From assembly GCF_026339955.1 (NCBI RefSeq), contig NZ_JAPEPW010000002.1, positions 1,798,001-1,862,000 on the forward strand: a DNA stretch of 64,000 nucleotides, given 5' to 3'. The notes beneath the pieces were generated by a model, which made no database searches, was not told the DNA's origin, and was given only the letters and a program-made list of their open reading frames with translations. The translations under genes were made by a program, and so were the position numbers. The DNA comes from Streptomyces sp. NBC_01549 (GTDB taxonomy: Bacteria > Actinomycetota > Actinomycetes > Streptomycetales > Streptomycetaceae). This document shows, piece after piece, positions 43,723 through 52,576 of this stretch (the stretch's first letter is position 1; every line of letters begins with the position of its first letter).

Positions 43723-44703
43723 TCAAACGCCTTCGTAGACAACGCGATGGCACATGCCGGGTATCGATCCGGAGGCCAACTTCGGCATCACGTCGGGCAG
43801 TTCGTCGAAGCCGCACTCACCGGTCACGAGCGCGTCGAAGGCGGGCTCGGCGAGCAGTTCCAGGGCGAGCGCCAGCCGATCGGCGTACGTCCGACTGGCG
43901 CGCCGCGCCGGAGAAACGGAACCGACCTGGCTGCTGCGCACGACCAGGCGCCGGGAGTGGAAGGCCTCGCCCAGCGGCAGGCTGACCCGCCGGTCGCCGT
44001 ACCAGCTCATCTCCAGGACGGTGCCCTCGTGGGCGAGCAGCTCCAGCGACCGGGTGAGCCCGGCCTCGGTGGCGCTGGCGTGCACGACGAGGTCGCACTC
44101 GTCGGCGGCGTCCGCGGGAAGTGCGAAATCGACGCCCAGGGCGCGGGCGATGTCGGCGCGCGCGGGGTCGGCGTCGACGAGCTGGACGCGTACGCCCGGG
44201 AAGCGGGCGAGGAGCGCGGCGACGGAGCAGCCGACCATGCCGCCGCCCACCACGGCGATCCGGTCACCGACCAGCGGGGCCGCGTCCCACAGTGCGTTCA
44301 CCGCGGTCTCCACGGTCCCGGCGAGCACGGCGCGCGGGGCGGGGACGGAGTCCGGTACGACGGTCACGGCGCTCACCGGGACGACGTACCGCGTCTGGTG
44401 CGGATACAGGCAGAAGACGGTCCGGCCGCGCAGACCCGCTGGGCCTTCCTCTACCTGGCCGACGCTCAAATAGCCGTATTTCACCGGCGCGGGGAAATCC
44501 CCGTCCTGGAACGGTGCACGCATCGAGGCATGCTGGCTTTCCGGTACGCCGCCACGGAAGACGAGGGTCTCGGTGCCCCGGCTCACCCCCGAGTAGAGCG
44601 TGCGCACCAGCACCTCCCCCTCGGCCGGCGCAGGGAGGGCCACCTCGCGTATCTCGGCGTGGCCGGGCGAGCTCAGCCAAAAGGCGCGAGCTGTGAGTTC
44701 CAT
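43723..44703 (-). CDS. MDR-family zinc-binding-type dehydrogenase (BchC-like)
   Basis: The 326-aa medium-chain dehydrogenase has VLVRTLYSGVSRGTETLVFRGGVP, YGYLSVGQV, the cofactor motif IAVVGGGMVGCSVAALLA and LVDADPARADIARALG. It lacks the usual GHE catalytic-zinc motif, as in the BchC/bacteriochlorophyllide dehydrogenase branch. ATG 44703 follows AGGGGG. It probably oxidises a side-chain or sugar alcohol of the cluster product. It lies 137 bp before the PTPS-like gene on the same strand and is divergent from the CDP-alcohol transferase. Confidence 0.83.
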   Translation of the reverse strand: MELTARAFWLSSPGHAEIREVALPAPAEGEVLVRTLYSGVSRGTETLVFRGGVPESQHASMRAPFQDGDFPAPVKYGYLSVGQVEEGPAGLRGRTVFCLYPHQTRYVVPVSAVTVVPDSVPAPRAVLAGTVETAVNALWDAAPLVGDRIAVVGGGMVGCSVAALLARFPGVRVQLVDADPARADIARALGVDFALPADAADECDLVVHASATEAGLTRSLELLAHEGTVLEMSWYGDRRVSLPLGEAFHSRRLVVRSSQVGSVSPARRASRTYADRLALALELLAEPAFDALVTGECGFDELPDVMPKLASGSIPGMCHRVVYEGV

Positions 44704-44809
44704 GAGCATCCCCCTGAACGATTCAGCAGATCTTCACGTACGGACCGGTGACAAGCCGCGCACTGTACGCGGCGTTGATCGACTCTGTCATACGGCCGGA
44801 GGATGTGCG

Positions 44810-45595
44810 GTGGCCCTGAACAACACGTACGACGCGAGGCTCTTGGCGCAGGAGACCACGGTGGGAGCTGGTCTGCAGCTCCTGGTGCTGGCTCTGCTGG
44901 GCACGGCGATCGGTTTGGGGCCCGCGGGCTGGCTGACCGGTCTGGCCTTCGCGATCGTCACCTGGGCGGTTCTGACCCGTGCCCTGCGCCGCTCACGGCC
45001 CCGTTCCTTCGGACCGGCCAATCGGGTGACGCTCGGCCGGGCCATCCTGGTCGGCGGGGTCACCGCCCTCGTCGCGGACTCCTTCGAGAGCTCGCCCCCG
45101 GTCAGCCTGCTCGTCGGTCTCACGGCGGTCGCCCTGATCCTCGACGGGGTGGACGGCAAGGTCGCCCGCCGCACCGGCACCTCGACCGCGCTGGGCGCCC
45201 GCTTCGACATGGAGGTCGACGCGTTCCTGATCCTGGTGCTGAGCGTGTACGTCTCGATGTCGCTCGGCCCGTGGGTACTGCTGATCGGCACCATGCGGTA
45301 CGCGTTCGTGGCGGCGGCCCGGGTGCTGCCCTGGCTGAACGCCGCGCTGCCGCACAGCATGGCGCGCAAGACCGTGGCGGCCCTGCAGGGAATCGTGCTG
45401 CTCGTCGCGGGCGCCGGGATCATGCCCCTGGAGGGCAACGCCGCCGCGGTGCTCCTCGCGCTCGCCTCGCTGGTCTGGTCGTTCGGCCGTGACATCACCT
45501 GGCTGTACCGCCACCGCCACCCCGTGCAGGAGCAGGCCCCGGAGCCGGCGCAGGCGTGCGCGCAGGACAGCGTCCGCGAGCTCGTCGAAGCGTGA
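44810..45595 (+). CDS. CDP-alcohol phosphatidyltransferase family protein
   Basis: The 261-aa membrane protein has the full CDP-alcohol motif D-G-x2-A-R-x8-G-x3-D-x3-D in LILDGVDGKVARRTGTSTALGARFDMEVD, with about six hydrophobic segments. It transfers a phospho-alcohol between CDP and another alcohol, as in phospholipid head-group or archaeal-type lipid synthesis. GTG 44810 follows GGAGG. It is divergent from the dehydrogenase across 106 bp and forms the right edge of the cluster, supporting a lipid- or phosphodiester-linked product. Confidence 0.87.
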   Translation: MALNNTYDARLLAQETTVGAGLQLLVLALLGTAIGLGPAGWLTGLAFAIVTWAVLTRALRRSRPRSFGPANRVTLGRAILVGGVTALVADSFESSPPVSLLVGLTAVALILDGVDGKVARRTGTSTALGARFDMEVDAFLILVLSVYVSMSLGPWVLLIGTMRYAFVAAARVLPWLNAALPHSMARKTVAALQGIVLLVAGAGIMPLEGNAAAVLLALASLVWSFGRDITWLYRHRHPVQEQAPEPAQACAQDSVRELVEA

Positions 45596-45623
45596 TGCCG
45601 CGGCGGCGACGCCGACACGTCAG

Positions 45624-45675
45624 CCCGTCGCCCGTGCCCGTCGCCCGTGCCCGTCGCCCGTGCCCGTCGCCCATG
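45624..45675. repeat. Four tandem 13-bp repeats
   Basis: The unit CCCGTCGCCCGTG is repeated three times exactly, with a fourth copy differing by one base. It lies 28 bp after the CDP-alcohol transferase stop, in a stretch without an intact gene. Probably slippage; no spacers, so not CRISPR. Confidence 0.85.
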
Positions 45676-45869
45676 CGGGTTCCCGCCGGTGGTCCCGCCC
45701 GGCACGAGGTCCCCGCATACCGCTCGACCCAGGTGCGCCCGACGAGGAACAGTTGATGCCGACTCGGCAACCGCACAGGCCGGCGGTGTTACGCCGAATC
45801 GCATTCCGTCTGCGTCGACTCCGTGGTTCTCGACGCCTTTGGCCCGGAACGTGAGGTGCGGCCCCCGGA

Positions 45870-46232
45870 GCGGATGACCTGCCCCGAGTGCACCGGCCTG
45901 GGCTCGCGGATGGAGGTCGACGCCGAACTCGGCGTGCCGGACGAGGAGAAGTCGCTGTCCGAGGGCGCCGTCGCGCCGTGGACGGACACCAGCGGCGCCG
46001 AGCACTTCACCGCGCACGACGCCGGGCGGCCCTGACGTCTACGTGCCGTGTGAGGTCTGTCACGGAGCGCAGTACAACCGGGAGACCCTGGACGTACACT
46101 TCAAGGACAGGTCCATCGTCGGCGTTCTGGGCCATGTGAAACTCGGCCGGCCCGCCACGACGCTCTCCGGCGGCGAGGCACAACGCGTCAAGCTCGCCTC
46201 CGAACTGCAGAAACGCACCAAAGGTAGAACCC
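45870..46232 (+). pseudogene. uvrA: uvrA remnant with internal deletions
   Basis: Two pieces of UvrA in different frames are visible. The first (about 45875-46000) reads CPECTGLGSRMEVDAEL...KSLSEGAVAPW, the zinc-finger/linker region. After a stop at about 46033, the second (46043-46215) reads PCEVCHGAQYNRETLDVHFK, then, with some 30 residues missing, ATTLSGGEAQRVKLASELQKR, the ABC signature. The gene is dead. The sigma-factor ribosome site starts 34 bp after it, so this scrap now forms the sigma gene's upstream region. Confidence 0.75.
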
Positions 46233-46283
46233 TTCCCACACCGGGCAGTTCCTCCGACCGCTTCTGGAGAGGAGTTGAGCGCC

Positions 46284-47294
46284 ATGGAGACGGATGCCCA
46301 GGCGTGGGATGCGGAGCCGCCCGTTGCCGCCATGGAAGAGGACGACGACGCGCCCAGCCCCCGGCTCACCTCCGGCGGCGCCTCGGTCGACCAAGTACGT
46401 GACTACCTCAAGCAGATCGCCCGGGTCTCCCTCCTCGACGCCGAGAAGGAGGTGGAGCTGGCGAAGCGGATAGAAGCGGGTCTGTTCGCTGAGCGGCGGC
46501 TCACGGAGGAGCCGCACCTCGGCCCGGAGTTCCGGCGGGAACTGGAGATCCTCGCCGCGGACGGGCACGTGGCGAAATCCCATCTCGTCGAGGCGAACCT
46601 GCGGCTGGTCGTCTCCATCGCCAAGCGGTACAGCAGGCGCGGAATGTTGTTCCTGGACCTGATCCAGGAGGGAAACACGGGACTGATCCGCGCGGTGGAG
46701 AAATTCGACTACACCAAAGGGTTCAAGTTCTCGACCTATGCGACCTGGTGGATCCGGCAGGCGATCTCACGGGCTCTGGCCGACCAGAGCCGCACCATAC
46801 GCATCCCCGTCCACATGGTCGAGATCATCAACCGTATGGCCAAGGTCCGCCGGGAAATACTCCAGGACACCGGCGCCGAGCCCACACCGGAACAACTCGC
46901 GAACAAGCTGGACGTCCCCGTGGAGAAGATCACCGAGATCGAGGGCTACAGCAAACAGCCCGTCTCGCTCCACACCCCGCTGGGCGAGGACGGTGGCACG
47001 GAACTCGGTGACATCCTGGAAGACAGCGAGACCATCTCCCCCTCGGACATGGTCACCTTCCTCCTCCTCAAGGACGCCATCCAGGCCGTCCTCGCGAACA
47101 TGACCGCACGCGAGGCCGGGATCATCTCGCTGCGCTACGGCCTGATCGACGGGCAGACCAGGACCCTGGAGGAGATCGGGCAGGTGTACGGGGTGACACG
47201 CGAGCGCATCCGCCAGATCGAGTCCAAGACGATGTCCAAGCTGCGCCACCCCTCCCGCTCCCAGGCCCTACGGGACTACCTCGACGTCAGCTGA
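46284..47294 (+). CDS. Principal-like (HrdB-related) sigma-70 factor
   Basis: The 336-aa protein has region 1.2 (VRDYLKQIARVSLLDAEKEVELAKRIEAG), region 2 (EANLRLVVSIAKRYSRRGMLFLDLIQEGNTGLIRAVEKFDYTKGFKFSTYATWWIRQAISRALADQSRTIRIPVHMVE), region 3 and region 4 ending TRERIRQIESKTMSKLRHPSRSQALRDYLD. These match HrdB nearly word for word, so it should read similar promoters, but it lacks HrdB's long N-terminus and region 1.1. It is therefore an alternative group 2 factor, like HrdA or HrdD. ATG 46284 has GGAG nine bases upstream. The region just before it is a uvrA fragment, suggesting relocation. Confidence 0.9.
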   Translation: METDAQAWDAEPPVAAMEEDDDAPSPRLTSGGASVDQVRDYLKQIARVSLLDAEKEVELAKRIEAGLFAERRLTEEPHLGPEFRRELEILAADGHVAKSHLVEANLRLVVSIAKRYSRRGMLFLDLIQEGNTGLIRAVEKFDYTKGFKFSTYATWWIRQAISRALADQSRTIRIPVHMVEIINRMAKVRREILQDTGAEPTPEQLANKLDVPVEKITEIEGYSKQPVSLHTPLGEDGGTELGDILEDSETISPSDMVTFLLLKDAIQAVLANMTAREAGIISLRYGLIDGQTRTLEEIGQVYGVTRERIRQIESKTMSKLRHPSRSQALRDYLDVS

Positions 47295-47300
47295 CCTCAT

Positions 47301-48509
47301 CTACCCCGTCGGCAGTTGGACGGACAGATGGCGGGGTCCGCGGAGCATGGCGTTCTGCCGATAGGGGGGCGGGTCCTGGACCAGGCGGGCCGTGGCGAGG
47401 CGGGGGAGCAGCGCGCCGAGCGCGGTCTCCGCTTCGATGCGGGCGAGTGGCGCGCCGTAGCAGAGGTGGATACCGCTGCCGAAGCCGAAGTGTTCGTTGT
47501 CGGGGCGGGTGGGGTCGAAGCGGTCGGGCTCGTGGAACCGCTTGGGGTCGCGGCTGCCCGAGGCCAGCGCCAGTACGACGGACGTGCCCTGGGGGATCGT
47601 GGTGCCGGCGACGTCGATGTCGGCGAGAGGGAACCTCTCGCGCATGTGGACCGGGGGTTCGTAGCGCAGCAGTTCCTCCACCGCGCGCGGCAGCAGGCCG
47701 GGGTCGCGGCGCAGCCGGTCCAGCTCGTCGGGCCGGCGCAGCAGGGTGAGGACGCCGTTGGTGATCAGGTTGACCGTGGTCTCGTGTCCGGCGATGAACA
47801 ACAGGATGGTGGTTTGCGCCAGTTCCTCGACGGAGAGCCGCAGGGCGGGGTCCGGTTCGTTGATGAGGTCGGAGAGCATGTCGCCGGTGGGACGGCCGCG
47901 ACGCTGTTCGGCGAGGTTGATCAGGTACCGGCCCATTTCCTGCTGGCCCTGCAGGCCCGCCTTGTCCCGTTCGGTGGTGTCTTCCTCGGGCCCGATGTCG
48001 GCGGACGCGACGATCGCGTCGGTCCATCCCTGGAACAGCGACTCGTCCTCGCGCGGGACGCCCATCAACCGGCAGATGACGGTGATGGGCAGGGGGTAGG
48101 CGAAGTCGTCGACGACGTCGATCTGCTCGCGGTCCCGGAGCGCCTCGATCAGGTCGTCGGTGATGCGGGTGATCTCGCCGCGCATGGCGTCGACCCGGCC
48201 CGGGCTGTGCGGCGGCCCGAACGGCCGCATGGTCAGGGTGCGCAGTCTGTGGTGCTCGGGGTCGTCGAGCCGCAGGAACGGCAGCCGCCCCGGCTCCTCG
48301 GACGGCGCCGAGCCGGTGCGGCTGCGCGGATCGGCGCTCATCCGCGGGTCATGGAGCAGAGCGGCGATTTCGTGGTAGGTGCCGATCAGACAACTGCCGT
48401 CCGCCTGCCACACCACGGGACCGGCCTCGCGGAGTTCCGCGTACAGCGGGTAGGGGTCGGGACGGTTCGCGTAGTCGGAGATCCGTGCCAGCAAGGTCTC
48501 GGAGTCCAT
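47301..48509 (-). CDS. Cytochrome P450
   Basis: The 402-aa bacterial P450 has the I-helix motif LFIAGHETT, the ExxR pair in VEELLRYEPPV, and the heme loop FGFGSGIHLCYGAPLAR with the Cys ligand. It resembles the CYP105/107-type soluble enzymes of Streptomyces. Electrons would come from the ferredoxin and reductase encoded just upstream on the same strand. The substrate cannot be inferred. It ends 7 bp from the convergent sigma gene. Confidence 0.93.
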   Translation of the reverse strand: MDSETLLARISDYANRPDPYPLYAELREAGPVVWQADGSCLIGTYHEIAALLHDPRMSADPRSRTGSAPSEEPGRLPFLRLDDPEHHRLRTLTMRPFGPPHSPGRVDAMRGEITRITDDLIEALRDREQIDVVDDFAYPLPITVICRLMGVPREDESLFQGWTDAIVASADIGPEEDTTERDKAGLQGQQEMGRYLINLAEQRRGRPTGDMLSDLINEPDPALRLSVEELAQTTILLFIAGHETTVNLITNGVLTLLRRPDELDRLRRDPGLLPRAVEELLRYEPPVHMRERFPLADIDVAGTTIPQGTSVVLALASGSRDPKRFHEPDRFDPTRPDNEHFGFGSGIHLCYGAPLARIEAETALGALLPRLATARLVQDPPPYRQNAMLRGPRHLSVQLPTG

Positions 48510-48540
48510 GGTGGCTCCTCGTGGTTGGGCGGAACGTGAG

Positions 48541-49914
48541 TCAGCCGGTGGGCTGCACCAGCGTCAGTCGTCGATCGGGCATATAACCGGTGAGCGCCAC
48601 GGTGGGGCCGTGCGACAGCCCGCTCGGGTCCGGCACGTCGGACGGAATCGTGAGGTCGGCCGCGACCGCACGGTCCGCCGCGCCGGGCGGGGGCGGGAAC
48701 GGAGCAGCCGTCTCGATCAAGTGCTTGTAGTAGTCGAGCGACTTGGCCATGTCGACGGTGACCGCGGCGGTGACCCGTCCCTGGTAGCCGTAGACCACGG
48801 CCAGACGGCGGGCCTCCAGAGAACCTTGGGCGATGACCACATGGTCGGAGTAGGTGGGCACGCCCACCGACTTGATGTTGAGCCCGAACTGGGTCGACCA
48901 GAACGACGGGACGGCGAGGTGCGGACGCCGCAGCGGCCCCGGACTGACCATGTTGTGGGCCGCCACCTCGGCCTGCGCGACCGCGTTGCCCCAGTGCTCC
49001 AGCGAGAGCATCTGGTACCCGAACAGCGGGTGCGGGAACCGGGAGACGTCACCGGCCACGAAGACGTCGTCGGTGACGATCCCGTACATGTCGAAGGCCC
49101 GGCACCCGGCGTCGCACGCGATTCCGCGCGGACCCGCCGCCAGCCCGGACTCCGCCAACCACTCGACGTTGCGGACCGCCCCCAACGCCACGACGCACAC
49201 ATCCGCGTCGACACGACTGCCGTCGGACAGGTCCGCACCAATGAACCGGCCGTTCCCGTCCCCGCGCAGAGCGGTGACCGTCACCCCGCAGCGCAGGTCC
49301 ACGCCGTGATTGCGGTGCATGGCGGCCGCCAGTTGCGACAGGGTGCCGCCCAGCGCGCCCACCAGGGGTGCGGGGCCGCGTTCCGCGACCGTGACCTCGA
49401 TTCCGCGCTCCCGGCAGGCCGAGGCGATCTCCGAACCGGTGAAACCGGCACCGATCACCAGCACCCGCCCCGGCCCGGCGCCCAGCCGCTCGGCCAACTC
49501 CCCGGCCTCGTCACTGGTGCGCAGGGTGAACACCCCGTCCAGGGAGGCCTCGTCCGGGTTGGGCCAGGGGCGCGCCCGGGTCCCGGTGGCGATCAGCAGC
49601 CGGTCGAACGGCAGCGACTCACCGTCGGCCAGCGTCACCCGTTTCTCCAGGGGGTCCAGACCGGTGGCGGCCACACCCAGCCGCCAGTCGGCGTCCGGGT
49701 CCCGGCGCATCGGCAGCGCCGTGGTATCCGCCGGGGTCTTGCCGAGCAGTACCTGCTTGGACAGGGGTGGGCGGTCGTAGGGCGGATGAGGCTCGTCCCC
49801 CACTACGGTGAGTGAGCCGGTGAAGCCCTGCTCGCGCAGCGTCTCCGCGGCCCTCAGCCCGGCCAGCGACGCGCCGACGATCACGATGCGGCCGTCGCGC
49901 AGATCACCGGGCAC
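48541..49914 (-). CDS. FAD-dependent ferredoxin reductase
   Basis: The 457-aa protein has an N-terminal FAD fold (IVIVGASLAGLRAAETLREQGF), PYDRPPLSK, the NAD fold VLVIGAGFTGSEIASACRERGIEVTV and the C-terminal FAD motif DDVFVAGDVSRFP with SLEHWGNAVAQAEVAAHNM. It passes electrons from NAD(P)H to a ferredoxin. GTG 49914 overlaps the ferredoxin stop region by 11 bp. Together the three genes form a complete class I P450 system. Confidence 0.9.
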   Translation of the reverse strand: MPGDLRDGRIVIVGASLAGLRAAETLREQGFTGSLTVVGDEPHPPYDRPPLSKQVLLGKTPADTTALPMRRDPDADWRLGVAATGLDPLEKRVTLADGESLPFDRLLIATGTRARPWPNPDEASLDGVFTLRTSDEAGELAERLGAGPGRVLVIGAGFTGSEIASACRERGIEVTVAERGPAPLVGALGGTLSQLAAAMHRNHGVDLRCGVTVTALRGDGNGRFIGADLSDGSRVDADVCVVALGAVRNVEWLAESGLAAGPRGIACDAGCRAFDMYGIVTDDVFVAGDVSRFPHPLFGYQMLSLEHWGNAVAQAEVAAHNMVSPGPLRRPHLAVPSFWSTQFGLNIKSVGVPTYSDHVVIAQGSLEARRLAVVYGYQGRVTAAVTVDMAKSLDYYKHLIETAAPFPPPPGAADRAVAADLTIPSDVPDPSGLSHGPTVALTGYMPDRRLTLVQPTG

Positions 49915-50113
49915 CGGCGCTCACCTCCGCGCCGAGGAGGATGGCCTGGACCGGGCATGCCGCCGCGGCCTGACGCACGCGCTCGACCTGGTCGTCCGGG
50001 ACGGCGGTGGCGTACAGCAGCCCCTCCTCGCCGTGCAGCTCGAACACCTCCGGCGCGAGGAACACGCACTGCGCATAACCCTGGCAGCGCGTGAGATCCA
50101 CAACGGTCTGCAT
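49904..50113 (-). CDS. P450-type [3Fe-4S] ferredoxin
   Basis: The 69-aa protein has CQGYAQC (C-x5-C) and a distant CPVQAI, the three-Cys pattern of Streptomyces P450 ferredoxins that bind a 3Fe-4S or 4Fe-4S cluster. ATG 50113 follows GAGGAGG; GTGs at 50119/50122 are alternatives. It is the first gene of the ferredoxin - reductase - P450 operon. Confidence 0.9.
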   Translation of the reverse strand: MQTVVDLTRCQGYAQCVFLAPEVFELHGEEGLLYATAVPDDQVERVRQAAAACPVQAILLGAEVSAGAR

Positions 50114-50259
50114 CCTCACCACCTCCTCCGTGGCCTCACCCCCTCACTTCCAGCATGGGGGGAGACCCGGAAGCCCGCACGGCCACGACTCGGCTCCCCG
50201 ATGAGCTGGGCGGCGGCCCGTGTCACGGGCCTCACCCTTGGAGCGAGGACAGCGCGTGC

Positions 50260-50283
50260 GTGGGCGTTGGCCGCAACGCCCAC
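50260..50283. terminator. Terminator after the 50292-51338 gene
   Basis: Arms GTGGGCGTTG and CAACGCCCAC around GCCG form a perfect 10-bp stem, 8 bp beyond the minus-strand gene stop at 50292. The remaining bases up to the ferredoxin gene hold nothing I recognise. Confidence 0.75.
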
Positions 50284-50291
50284 TCCGACGG

Positions 50292-51338
50292 TCAGGAGGC
50301 CGTCCGCTGCCGGAGCAGTTCGAAGGAGATGTGCGGGGACAGCGCGCGGAGGAAGTCGGGCGCGTCGAAGATTTCACCGGCGGAGGCGACTCCGACCATG
50401 CGGGTCCGGCCGGTGAGGACGCGGTGGACCGCTTCCACCGCGAGCGGCGCGCTGACGGCGTAGATGTCCCGGCCGCTTGCCACAGCACGCCGTTCGGTGC
50501 CGCCGGAGCGTACGACGGCGTCGACGACGAAGGTCTGGTCCGACCGCCCGTTCTCGTCGGCCGCGGTCGGGGCCGGTGTGTCCGGGGCCGAGAGGTCCCT
50601 GGCCGCTTCGATCGTCATATGGGTGCGTACCTCGGGGATGGAGAGGTGGCTGGGAAGGGTGACCACGTCGGTCATCGTGAACTCCCCGACGACCTCCCTG
50701 GTGCCCATCGGGTCGGGGAAGGGCCACTTCAGGAGCGTCGGCTTGTCGTCGTGGTACTCCAACCGCCCGTTCGTGTAGCGGACGCGCCGGCCGCCTCGCC
50801 GCTCCTGGGAGACCGTGCCCGCAGTGCGTGTCCCGGAGGTGGGGCGCCAACTGCTCAGTCCGTAGGCGATGTTCACTTCGTCGGCGACCGTCCAGTCCCC
50901 CATCGCGGCGGTGGCCAGCAGGTCGCCGAGGCCTCCGTAGAAGGCCATCGCGGGGACGATCACGGCTCCCGCCGCGCGGGCGCGGTCCGCGAAGTGCGTG
51001 AACGTGTCGAGGTTGGCCTCGATCTCGGCCGCCACATCGATGTACGGGATCCCGGCGCGCAGTGCCGCCTCGATCACAGGAGCCGCGGTCATGGCGAAGG
51101 GCCCGGCGCAGTTGATCACCGCGTTCGCACCGTCCAGGGCGCGGTCGAGCGAGGCAGGGTCGTCGACCGACGCCGGCCGGACCTCGAGTCCGGGGGCGGA
51201 TGCCGCCAGCGCGCGCAGCTTGCCTGCGTCGCGGCCGGAGAGCACCGGGACGAACCCGCGATCTCGCAGCTCTGCCACCACAAAGCGTCCGGTGTGCCCG
51301 TAAGCGCCGAACACCGTCACCGTCTCTACTGATCCCAT
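50292..51338 (-). CDS. Saccharopine-dehydrogenase-like NAD(P)-binding protein
   Basis: The 348-aa protein has the N-terminal fold VTVFGAYGHTGRFVVAELRDRG, NAVINCAGPFAMTAAPVIEAAL, YIDVAAEIEAN and VPAMAFYGGLGDLLAT, typical of the saccharopine dehydrogenase / trans-acting enoyl reductase group. Those proteins are reductases of diverse, often lipid-like, substrates. It is divergent from a DJ-1/AraC regulator across about 100 bp and may be its target. No link to the lysine operon at 34-38 kb is evident. Confidence 0.82.
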   Translation of the reverse strand: MGSVETVTVFGAYGHTGRFVVAELRDRGFVPVLSGRDAGKLRALAASAPGLEVRPASVDDPASLDRALDGANAVINCAGPFAMTAAPVIEAALRAGIPYIDVAAEIEANLDTFTHFADRARAAGAVIVPAMAFYGGLGDLLATAAMGDWTVADEVNIAYGLSSWRPTSGTRTAGTVSQERRGGRRVRYTNGRLEYHDDKPTLLKWPFPDPMGTREVVGEFTMTDVVTLPSHLSIPEVRTHMTIEAARDLSAPDTPAPTAADENGRSDQTFVVDAVVRSGGTERRAVASGRDIYAVSAPLAVEAVHRVLTGRTRMVGVASAGEIFDAPDFLRALSPHISFELLRQRTAS

Positions 51339-51439
51339 GAGTTCTCCCCTGTGCCCGAATGATCCGCTGAGAACATCCTGGCGAGGGTGGGCGCTCTGCC
51401 GTGAGTGTCCGGAACGACGTACCCCGTACAGTTTCGGAC

Positions 51440-52405
51440 ATGGGTACTGTCGCGCTGGCCGTCACCGACGGGATGCTGCACTTCGAACTGTCCATGGCGT
51501 ACGAGGTGTTCGGCGCCGCTCCGGTCGACGTGGCCGTCCCCTGGTACGACGTCGAGGTCTGCGGGTCGGACGCCGTGCGGGTCGGGCGGTTCCGGCTGGA
51601 GCCCGACCATGGGCTCGACCGCCTCCGGCATGCCGACACCGTGATCGTCCCCGGCTGGGCGGACATCGACGTGGACCCGCCCGCCGATCTCGTCGGCGCG
51701 GTGCGCGCGGCCCACGAGGCGGGGGCGCGCGTGGCCTCCCTGTGCACGGGCGCGTTCGTGCTGGCCGCCGCCGGCCTGCTGGACGGCAAGCGCGCGACCA
51801 CGCACTGGGCGCACACCGAGGTGCTGACCACCCGCTACCCGCGCGTGGAGGTCGATCCGGATGTGCTCTACGTGGACAACGGCAGCGTGCTCACCTCCGC
51901 GGGCAAGGCCGCCGCGATGGACCTGTGCCTGCACCTCGTCCGTCTCGACCACGGCTCGTCCGTCGCCAACGCCGTCGCCCGCCGCCTGGTGGTGCCGCCG
52001 CACCGAGCCGGTGGCCAGGCCCAGTTCGTCGCCGCCCCGGTGCCCACCCGGGACGACCACCCGCTCGCCGCGCTGCTCCCCTGGGTGATCGAACGCCTCG
52101 ACCACCCGCTCACCGTGGAGGACCTGGCACACCAGGCACGCATGAGCTCGCGCAATCTGGGCCGCCACTTCAGGGCGGTAACCGGTACCACTCCACTGCA
52201 GTGGCTGCTGACACAACGGATCCGCCGCGCCCAGGAGTTGCTGGAGACCACCGACGACGTTGTCGAAGTCATCGCGACAGCCACCGGCATGGGCACCGCC
52301 ACGACGCTGCGCCGACACTTCAACCGCACGGTCGGCGTGCCTCCGGACACCTATCGCCGAACTTTCCGCTCACGGCCCCCCGCCGGCTCGAACGACGACC
52401 GGTAG
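51440..52405 (+). CDS. GlxA-type regulator (DJ-1/PfpI domain plus AraC HTH)
   Basis: The 321-aa protein has a DJ-1/PfpI-like N-domain (residues 1 to about 175; VIVPGWADID, VASLCTGAFVLAAAGLLDGKRATTHW with the nucleophile-elbow Cys) and a C-terminal AraC pair of HTH motifs (TVEDLAHQARMSSRNLGRHFRAVTGTTP and VVEVIATATGMGTATTLRRHF). ATG 51440 gives the standard start; GTG 51401 is a longer alternative. It is divergent from the 50292 gene, its likely target. Confidence 0.87.
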   Translation: MGTVALAVTDGMLHFELSMAYEVFGAAPVDVAVPWYDVEVCGSDAVRVGRFRLEPDHGLDRLRHADTVIVPGWADIDVDPPADLVGAVRAAHEAGARVASLCTGAFVLAAAGLLDGKRATTHWAHTEVLTTRYPRVEVDPDVLYVDNGSVLTSAGKAAAMDLCLHLVRLDHGSSVANAVARRLVVPPHRAGGQAQFVAAPVPTRDDHPLAALLPWVIERLDHPLTVEDLAHQARMSSRNLGRHFRAVTGTTPLQWLLTQRIRRAQELLETTDDVVEVIATATGMGTATTLRRHFNRTVGVPPDTYRRTFRSRPPAGSNDDR

Positions 52406-52576
52406 CGCCGACGCCGACACTGGCGATCCCCTGTCCGGCCGGCAAAGCGCACGGTTCGCTCAACTCTCCTTAATTCTCATGCGTTCGGCCTGCGTCACCC
52501 CATACGATCCCCTCGCCGCTCGTACACCAGTGCGTATCCGGGCACCGTGTGCGGGCATCCAACCGGGAGGGACCAC

